From Opitutia bacterium (GTDB taxonomy: Bacteria > Verrucomicrobiota > Verrucomicrobiia > Opitutales > Coraliomargaritaceae): a DNA stretch of 6,070 nucleotides. Positions 1 to 6,070 of this stretch are shown here, one piece after another. How positions within the stretch are numbered: position 1 is the stretch's first letter; each line of letters opens with the position of its first letter. The notes beneath the pieces are model-generated. The model made no database searches and had not been told where the DNA came from. It saw only the letters and a program-made list of their open reading frames with translations. Location: the NCBI GenBank assembly GCA_003503355.1, contig DOCS01000059.1, positions 1 through 6,070 of the forward strand. The letters are read 5' to 3'. A program made the position numbers and the translations under genes.

Positions 1-699
1 CGTCCAGCATTGCGCCCCAAAGCGATTATCGCACCCCACGCCGGCTACCTCTACTCGGGCGCCATTGCCGGCTCCGCCTATCAAAGCCTGCTTGACTGCG
101 CACGATCGATTGAACGCGTGGTCCTGCTTGGCCCCTCCCATCACGTCGCTTTTTCAGGGCTGGCACTGAGCCATTATACCACCTTCAGAACACCACTCGG
201 TGACGTACTATTGGACACCGCCGCCATCAACCGCATTCAACCCCTGCCGCAGGTCCAGTACCTCGAAGCTGCCCATGCGCGAGAGCACTGCCTCGAAGTA
301 CACCTGCCCTTCCTGCAAATCGCGCTGACACACTTTTCAATCGTGCCGCTAGTCGTCGGCTCTATCGCACCCGAGTATGTGGCCGAGGTGCTGAAATTAC
401 TGTGGGATGAAAACACCTTAATCGTGGTAAGCTCGGACCTCAGCCACTATTTGGATTATACCAGCGCCGGCACTGTGGATGCCCGTACCTGCAGCAAAAT
501 CGAACAATTGGACTACGCCCACATTTATCCCGAAGAAGCCTGCGGCGCACACGCAATCGCCGGACTACTCAAAGAAGCCAGCAACCGCCACCTATCCGCC
601 ACCACACTCGATCTGCGTAATTCCGGCGACACTGCGGGTAGCAAAGACAGGGTCGTCGGGTATGGCGCGTGGAGTTTTCATTCAGCCGCATGCCAATGA
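1..699 (+). CDS. amrB: AmmeMemoRadiSam system protein B, Memo-like (5' end missing)
   Basis: This is the C-terminal part of a Memo-family protein, related in fold to class III extradiol dioxygenases (LigB type). The reading frame is open from the first base, so the true start is upstream and the TTG at 10-12 is internal. Counting from the first codon in the window, the family signatures are visible in order: APHAGY with His13, GPSHH with His47/48, the EVHLPF segment near residues 99-104, SSDLSHY with His149, and ACG with Cys181. The His and Cys residues correspond to the metal-site residues known in human MEMO1, so a bound metal is plausible. The frame ends in GYGAWSF, typical of the family end, and the stop overlaps the next gene. 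Family members run to roughly 260-300 residues, so about 30-60 residues are missing. The enzymatic role of bacterial AmrB is not established. Confidence 0.9.
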   Translation, partial: RPALRPKAIIAPHAGYLYSGAIAGSAYQSLLDCARSIERVVLLGPSHHVAFSGLALSHYTTFRTPLGDVLLDTAAINRIQPLPQVQYLEAAHAREHCLEVHLPFLQIALTHFSIVPLVVGSIAPEYVAEVLKLLWDENTLIVVSSDLSHYLDYTSAGTVDARTCSKIEQLDYAHIYPEEACGAHAIAGLLKEASNRHLSATTLDLRNSGDTAGSKDRVVGYGAWSFHSAACQ

Positions 700-1274
700 C
701 GCACCCCGCGCAGAACGAATACTCCGCAACTGAACAGCAACAGCTGCTGCGGCTGGCACGCGCATCGATTGCGCATACACTGCGACATGGAACCGACCTT
801 CAGGTGCCACTCGAAGACTTCCCGGCTCACTTGCGTGCCAACCGGGCGTGCTTTGTCACCCTCAAAATCGGCACGCGACTGCGCGGTTGCATCGGCGCGA
901 TGCAGGCCACGCAACCGTTGGCTCAGGAAGTCGCCGCCCGCGCCTGTGACGCCGCCTTCAACGACCCACGCTTTGAGGCCCTTCAGGCAAACGAACTCGA
1001 TCGACTCACGATTCACATCTCCGTGCTCAATCCGATGGAACCGCTTACATTCACCAACCGAGAAGACCTACTGCGCCAGCTGCGGCCAGGAATTGACGGC
1101 CTTCTCGTCGAAGAGGGCCCCGATCACGGCACGTTCCTTCCGGCGGTGTGGGAAGCGTTACCGAAAAAGGAAGCTTTTCTCAAACAGCTCATGCTCAAGG
1201 CTGGCCTGGCAACCGACTACTGGTCCAACACCCTCCGCATACATCGCTATACCTGCAGCAGCTTCGGCGAATAA
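696..1274 (+). CDS. amrA: AmmeMemoRadiSam system protein A (AMMECR1 domain)
   Basis: This encodes a complete AMMECR1-domain protein of 192 residues from the chosen start. Visible family signatures are LRGCIG (residues 62-67, the invariant hexapeptide of AMMECR1), NDPRF (89-93), the ISVL strand, RPGIDGL (130-136), FLPAVW (147-152) and a closing YW...HRY segment. I chose ATG 696 because it overlaps the amrB stop as ATGA, an arrangement that favours translational coupling. An ATG at 690 and a GTG at 669 are also in frame. The GGAG at 671-674 lies 15 nt before 690 and 21 nt before 696, so it does not decide the start. The gene sits directly behind amrB and belongs to the same system; the radical SAM partner is not seen and would be expected nearby. 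The molecular function is unknown. The protein is probably cytoplasmic, with no signal peptide or membrane helix. Confidence 0.9.
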   Translation: MTHPAQNEYSATEQQQLLRLARASIAHTLRHGTDLQVPLEDFPAHLRANRACFVTLKIGTRLRGCIGAMQATQPLAQEVAARACDAAFNDPRFEALQANELDRLTIHISVLNPMEPLTFTNREDLLRQLRPGIDGLLVEEGPDHGTFLPAVWEALPKKEAFLKQLMLKAGLATDYWSNTLRIHRYTCSSFGE

Positions 1275-1276
1275 TC

Positions 1277-2017
1277 CTACAACTCAGGCTTTTGTACGAT
1301 CCAGAACCGACAGTCATCCGAGAAATCATCCACTGCCTGCGATTCGTGCGCAATTTCGGAGCGCATCACAGTCGCCTCAATATGAAAACCGACACGCAGC
1401 AAGCACGCCTCCAGTTCGCCCAAAGCAGGCACATGCATGAAATGCGCCCCGTGACTGGTGGCTTCAGCGCGATCACCGAAATCATCCAATGCGTCTTGCT
1501 GCTCGGCCTGTTGCCATCGACGCTCCTCCTCGATCCAAAAACGGCGGTGCGGCGATCGATCACGATCATGCGACGTAAACACAAACCACCCGCCCGGACG
1601 AAGCACTCGCAAAATTTCACGCAACGCCTGTTGCCGATTGGCTGCTTTCGGAATTTGCATCAATCCGTTGAAGCCAAAAATCACACCGTCGAAAATATTA
1701 TCTTCAAACTCCAGTTGGGTGGCATCGCACACCCGCATCGGAATCCGGTATTCCAATCGCTTCGCCAGATCTTGTGCGCTGCGAACCATCGCACGGGAGT
1801 AATCCGTCGCCAGAATATGTGAATACCCCAGCTCGTGCAACCCGATCGCAATGCGCCCCGCACCGCAGCCAAGCTCAAGCAACGAATCTTCTGGCTGAAA
1901 CACACGAGTAAAGATTTTCTCTTCCGAGAGCCACAGGCCCAGTTTCTCCGCCGCCTCTGCATAGTGATCAACGACACTGGGGGCATCAAAATAGTTAAGC
2001 ACGGTTGTAGCATCCAT
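1277..2017 (-). CDS. Class I SAM-dependent methyltransferase
   Basis: This encodes a soluble Rossmann-fold methyltransferase of 246 residues. Motif I is [11 protein letters not shown] (residues 47-57), followed by the acidic ribose-binding turn TDYS (71-74), CDATQLEF (97-104, adenine contact), [14 protein letters not shown] (109-122) and [10 protein letters not shown] (138-147). This order is standard for the Methyltransf_11/25 group. After the core, residues 150-246 are charged and carry no motif that names the substrate, so the acceptor remains unknown. I chose ATG 2017 over an in-frame TTG at 2053, because the 12 extra residues precede the usual family start and ATG is the stronger codon; a weak GGTGG lies just before 2017. 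The gene converges on amrA with 2 bp between stops, leaving no room for a separate terminator. Nothing links it functionally to its neighbours. Confidence 0.87.
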   Translation of the reverse strand: MDATTVLNYFDAPSVVDHYAEAAEKLGLWLSEEKIFTRVFQPEDSLLELGCGAGRIAIGLHELGYSHILATDYSRAMVRSAQDLAKRLEYRIPMRVCDATQLEFEDNIFDGVIFGFNGLMQIPKAANRQQALREILRVLRPGGWFVFTSHDRDRSPHRRFWIEEERRWQQAEQQDALDDFGDRAEATSHGAHFMHVPALGELEACLLRVGFHIEATVMRSEIAHESQAVDDFSDDCRFWIVQKPEL

Positions 2018-2179
2018 GCCACCAGAAAACCGCGCACCGACACCTGTTGGCAACTTTTATCCGCCTCGATATGTGAACCTTTTATTCAGCCCGATGACAA
2101 ATTTAAATAAACCAAAGATCAAGCCATCTACCGCTTGCCACGCTCGCTGTTACCACCAACATCGGGCTACTCTTTTCAT
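2018..2179. promoter_or_regulatory. Divergent intergenic region (162 bp)
   Basis: This gap separates two divergently transcribed genes, so it should hold the promoters for both the minus-strand methyltransferase and the plus-strand membrane protein. It includes an A+T-rich patch around 2099-2113 (ATTTAAATAA), suitable for strand opening. On the minus strand a TTGTCA hexamer (2096-2101 complement) is a candidate -35 element, but no convincing -10 sits at the right distance. I could not identify a clear sigma-70 pair for the plus strand. No open frame here looks coding. Confidence 0.4.
2088..2168. repeat. 9-bp inverted repeat spanning the divergent region
   Basis: AGCCCGATG at 2088-2096 and CATCGGGCT at 2160-2168 are exact reverse complements, separated by 63 bp. 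The right arm ends 11 bp before the ATG of the membrane-protein gene. It could be a two-site operator serving both divergent promoters. If transcription starts left of 2088, it could instead form a long-range mRNA stem near the start codon. Chance occurrence in a region this size is uncommon but possible (my rough estimate is a few percent). Confidence 0.35.
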
Positions 2180-3874
2180 ATGGTCGCTTTATTAAACACC
2201 ACCTTTTTACTCGCCTTCGCAGTGCTCTTGGCTGTCGCGGGGCTTCTCGTCCCTGCACAACTTCGCTCAGTCGATCAAAGCGTCGTAGCCCTCGCTGGTG
2301 CGCGAGACTCCTCCGTGGAGGATAAGATCTGGGAAGCAGTCAATGCGGCATACATTGGCCCCGCCCAACGCATCGCGCTCGCGACTGGCGTTCAAAACGC
2401 TGCCCAGCACGCACGCATACAGGAACTACTCGAAAAAAATCCTGACTTTTCCATCACGGGGGGCCCCGATCGCTACTTCGAAGATTTCCTGCAACTCAGT
2501 GCAACTAAGCGCAGAAGCGCTGCCGTCATCCCGCAGCTACTGCCGCGCAGTGAACGTGCAAGCCTAAGCGCCCTATTCGCAAGCTCGCGCAATCGCAACG
2601 TCGCCGCACTGCTGCAGATTCGCGACTTAACCGGCCTGCTCCGCCTGCACCCAGCCAGCCACGCCGCAGGCGCCCCCTACGATGCCGGCATCCTCACCCT
2701 CGCCCTGCTGATTGAAGGCGGACACTTCCAACCCGGACTCGCGCAGCAAATCGGCAACTTAGCCACACTGGCCGCCGCCAGAAATCCAGCCGCCGTGCAT
2801 GCCTGTGAAGATCTAGTCATCGCCACCCTGTCGCTCGGCCGTCAGCTCGATTACCGCTCACTGGCCAGCCTGGCTCAAATCGCAAAAAAGTCCGGCGACT
2901 GGTCGCAAATGGCCGAACTCTTCCGCGCTCAACCCGAGCGCATCGCAGCGCTCTACACCGCGCTCCGTTTCGCCAACGATCCAGCGGCCCTTTATGCCTA
3001 TTTAGCCACGCAGCCGGAAACCGCCAACGCCGACCTCGATCTCGCGCTGCGCCACGGCCCCGGCGCAGTCACCTACCTGCTCCAGTCCGAGCAACCAATT
3101 CATCGCCCCACCTCGCTTCCGGGCACCGTGCTCGAAGCCATCGCCCCCTATCGTCCGCAAAGTTTCGCCTCGATCACACTGGCAAACCACTCGATGGGGT
3201 TACTCCTCAAATTCTCGCTACTGTTCCTCGCAGGCCTCGCCTTTGCCTGGGCAATGGGCAGCGCATGGCGCAGCAGCATCAGCAAAGCAACCATCACGGT
3301 CTCCAAAAACAATCCCATGGTCATGGCGCGTGATGTGCTAATCAGCCTTGTCGTCGTGCTGACAATATGGACATTCTTCGAGCCCGACGTCCTCCAATCT
3401 CAAGACTCCTTACCCGAATCTGGGCCACGCATCGAATTTGCCGCAGCCGACACTCTTCAATCACTCAAATCACCAGTCAAAGCCATGCAAGAGCTTAACC
3501 AAGTCACACTCCTCGTCCTCGCGCTGTTTTTTATTGTCCAGCTCGTCATCTACTCCTTCTGCCTGATTAAAATCCGCGAAGTGTCCAAGCAAAAGCTCAG
3601 CGCAGCACTCAAAATCCAGCTACTCGAAAACGAAGAAAATCTATTCGATTTCGGACTGTACGTAGGTCTGGGAGGCACAGTGCTGTCACTGATCCTCGTC
3701 GCCGTCGGCATCGTGGAAGCCAGCCTCATGGCAGCATACGCCTCGACGCTGTTCGGCATCCTATTTACCGCACTGCTGAAAGTCATGCACTTACGACCTT
3801 ATCGCCGCGGCCTCATTATCGAAGCAGGCGCACCCAACGAAGCCGACACTCGCCTCAAAGACAGCGCGCAATAA
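2180..3874 (+). CDS. Polytopic membrane protein with MotA/TolQ/ExbB-like C-terminal pore helices
   Basis: I do not recognise this as a named family. It is 564 residues long. Helix TM1 spans about 2-26. Residues 27-335 form a soluble, Ala/Leu-rich, mostly helical domain that looks repeat-like (TPR/HEAT style). Five more helices follow near 338-360, 385-401, 441-465, 493-513 and 514-535. Loop charges fit the positive-inside rule: basic loops after TM2, TM4 and TM6 (for example HLRPYRRG), acidic ones after TM3. This puts the large domain outside the cytoplasm. TM5 contains YVGLGGTV (494-501), close to the GLFGTV-type motif of ExbB/TolQ, and TM6 contains AST (521-523) where that family has its second polar threonine site. 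TM3-TM6 reproduce the in/out order of MotA. I chose ATG 2180 over an upstream TTG at 2135 because it places the membrane helix at the N-terminus. No Shine-Dalgarno sequence is present. Coding is certain; membership of the motor family is inferred. Confidence 0.85.
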   Translation: MVALLNTTFLLAFAVLLAVAGLLVPAQLRSVDQSVVALAGARDSSVEDKIWEAVNAAYIGPAQRIALATGVQNAAQHARIQELLEKNPDFSITGGPDRYFEDFLQLSATKRRSAAVIPQLLPRSERASLSALFASSRNRNVAALLQIRDLTGLLRLHPASHAAGAPYDAGILTLALLIEGGHFQPGLAQQIGNLATLAAARNPAAVHACEDLVIATLSLGRQLDYRSLASLAQIAKKSGDWSQMAELFRAQPERIAALYTALRFANDPAALYAYLATQPETANADLDLALRHGPGAVTYLLQSEQPIHRPTSLPGTVLEAIAPYRPQSFASITLANHSMGLLLKFSLLFLAGLAFAWAMGSAWRSSISKATITVSKNNPMVMARDVLISLVVVLTIWTFFEPDVLQSQDSLPESGPRIEFAAADTLQSLKSPVKAMQELNQVTLLVLALFFIVQLVIYSFCLIKIREVSKQKLSAALKIQLLENEENLFDFGLYVGLGGTVLSLILVAVGIVEASLMAAYASTLFGILFTALLKVMHLRPYRRGLIIEAGAPNEADTRLKDSAQ

Positions 3875-3891
3875 AATTTGAAGGTAACATC

Positions 3892-3936
3892 CTGTATAGC
3901 AGTCAGCTCGGGCACTAGCGACCGAGCGTCCTACAG
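3892..3936. repeat. Two-part palindrome between the two envelope genes
   Basis: The inner arms GCTCGG (3906-3911) and CCGAGC (3922-3927) flank a 10-nt loop. The outer arms CTGTA (3892-3896) and TACAG (3932-3936) are also complementary, with an unequal internal loop of 9 and 4 nt. The structure begins 17 nt after the stop of the upstream gene. No run of T follows on either strand, so it is not a classical intrinsic terminator. It may be an mRNA-stabilising or attenuating hairpin, or a protein-binding site next to the candidate -10 element. Confidence 0.35.
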
Positions 3937-3942
3937 TATATT
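3937..3942 (+). promoter_or_regulatory. Candidate -10 element (TATATT) for the coiled-coil gene
   Basis: TATATT matches the sigma-70 -10 consensus at five of six positions. It would give a transcript start near 3949 and a leader of about 30 nt before ATG 3979. No recognisable -35 hexamer lies 16-18 nt upstream, where part of the palindrome sits instead. If real, the second gene can be transcribed separately from the first. The call rests on one hexamer. Confidence 0.25.
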
Positions 3943-3978
3943 TCGACCTTCCACCCTAAACACTTTCCGACTCTTCTT

Positions 3979-5550
<1,572 letters not shown>

Positions 5551-5611
5551 TTGCAAGTTGCTTGCCAAGGAACCCAAAGCTCAACGAGCGAACAACTTTC
5601 AACACTCCCCC
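5551..5611. other. Convergent intergenic spacer with two weak hairpins
   Basis: This 61-bp gap lies between two genes ending tail to tail. It contains two small perfect stem-loops: GCAAG/CTTGC at 5553-5565 with a 3-nt loop, and GCTC/GAGC at 5579-5589 with a 3-nt loop. Neither is followed by a real T-run on either strand; the second is followed only by TTT when read on the minus strand. They might help end transcription from both sides, but the stems are too short to call terminators. Confidence 0.25.
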
Positions 5612-6070
5612 CTACGCCTTCACACCGCTGGCCAGCACAGTCTGAAAATTCGGGGCCTCGGCTTCCTGTGCGACGACATTGACCTCGATCTGGCGAAAGC
5701 CCGCTTCTTTTAAGAACTGATAGAGCTTGTTTTCGGAGAACCCCAGCCACACGTCCGCATAAAGATCATGCGCCTTTTCAAATTGGTGCTCCAACAGATC
5801 AATAATAATCAATTGCCCGCCCGGCTTCAAAATACGTGAGGCTTCCTCAATCGCTCGCTGAGGGTGCTGTGCATGGTGCAAGGCCTGACTGAGCAAGGCC
5901 AAATCAAAGACAGCATCCTTGAGAGGTACCGCCTCGATATCGCCTAACTTGTAGCTTAAATTCGTAAATCCATTCTTCTTCGCCAGCGCACTGCCGAACT
6001 CCACCATCTTAGGCGAGTTATCGACGCAGACCACCTCCTCGGCTCGGCGTGCAAGCAATTGAGACAGCAG
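5612..6070 (-). CDS. Class I SAM-dependent methyltransferase domain, probably the C-terminal part of an ArsR-type regulator fusion (5' end missing)
   Basis: The frame is open to the right edge, so the N-terminus lies outside the window; 152 residues are visible and the TTG at 6058 is only an internal codon. Counting from the edge, CVDNSPKM (15-22) contains the acidic residue expected to hold the SAM ribose. LGDIEAVPL (42-50) is the adenine-binding region. LLSQALHHAQHP (59-70) and ILKPGGQLIIIDL (80-92) complete the Methyltransf_11 core. The glycine-rich motif I is not visible. The tail (YADVWLGFSE, then an AGF turn and a FQTVLASG end) matches my memory of proteins of about 310-330 residues with an N-terminal ArsR/SmtB winged helix fused to a methyltransferase, often linked to methionine/S-adenosylhomocysteine metabolism. 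That part is recall, not seen here. The methyltransferase call is firm; the fusion is an inference. Confidence 0.82.
   Translation of the reverse strand: MLSQLLARRAEEVVCVDNSPKMVEFGSALAKKNGFTNLSYKLGDIEAVPLKDAVFDLALLSQALHHAQHPQRAIEEASRILKPGGQLIIIDLLEHQFEKAHDLYADVWLGFSENKLYQFLKEAGFRQIEVNVVAQEAEAPNFQTVLASGVKA

Noticed and set aside
1148..1822. Long plus-strand open frame crossing the amrA end and the methyltransferase
   Set aside because: It overlaps two genes with clear family motifs, and its translation has no recognisable domain and biased, low-quality composition. It is a shadow frame.
2135..2179. TTG start extending the membrane protein by 15 residues
   Set aside because: The extension is polar and proline-rich, lacks a ribosome site and would displace the N-terminal membrane helix. 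ATG 2180 is better.
3892..3936. Rho-independent terminator
   Set aside because: The hairpin has a short inner stem and no T-tract on either strand.

Overview
This window is a bacterial chromosomal segment with dense protein coding on both strands. It has no RNA genes, insertion sequences, phage genes or CRISPR repeats that I can see. The gene families, the near absence of Shine-Dalgarno sequences and the style of the hypothetical membrane proteins suggest a Gram-negative bacterium, possibly of the Planctomycetes-Verrucomicrobia-Chlamydiae group (Verrucomicrobiota/Opitutales would be my first guess). That placement rests on family recall, not on a phylogenetic marker.

Left block (1-1274, + strand): the end of amrB (Memo-like) followed by amrA (AMMECR1 domain), overlapping in an ATGA arrangement. 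These are two of the three parts of the AmmeMemoRadiSam system, whose biochemical role is unknown. The third part, a radical SAM enzyme, is not in the window and may lie just upstream. A class I SAM-dependent methyltransferase (1277-2017, - strand) ends only 2 bp from amrA, tail to tail.

Central block (2018-5550): a 162-bp divergent intergenic region carries a widely spaced 9-bp inverted repeat. It is followed by two + strand genes for unassigned envelope proteins. The first (2180-3874) has one N-terminal membrane helix, a predicted extracytoplasmic helical domain of about 310 residues, then five more membrane helices. The last two resemble the pore helices of the MotA/TolQ/ExbB family (a GLGGTV motif and a following AST motif). 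The second (3979-5550) has one N-terminal membrane helix containing an Asp-Phe pair, a coiled coil of about 250 residues and a C-terminal beta-rich domain that may be a degenerate trypsin-like fold. Together they look like a possible, unconventional ion-driven stator/rotor pair of the MotAB/ExbBD/TolQR/ZorAB/GldLM type. This is the most interesting signal here, and it is an inference from motifs and predicted topology only.

Right block (5551-6070): a 61-bp convergent spacer, then the C-terminal part of another class I methyltransferase on the - strand. It matches my memory of proteins in which an ArsR-type DNA-binding domain is fused to a methyltransferase. The N-terminal half lies outside the window, so the fusion cannot be confirmed here.
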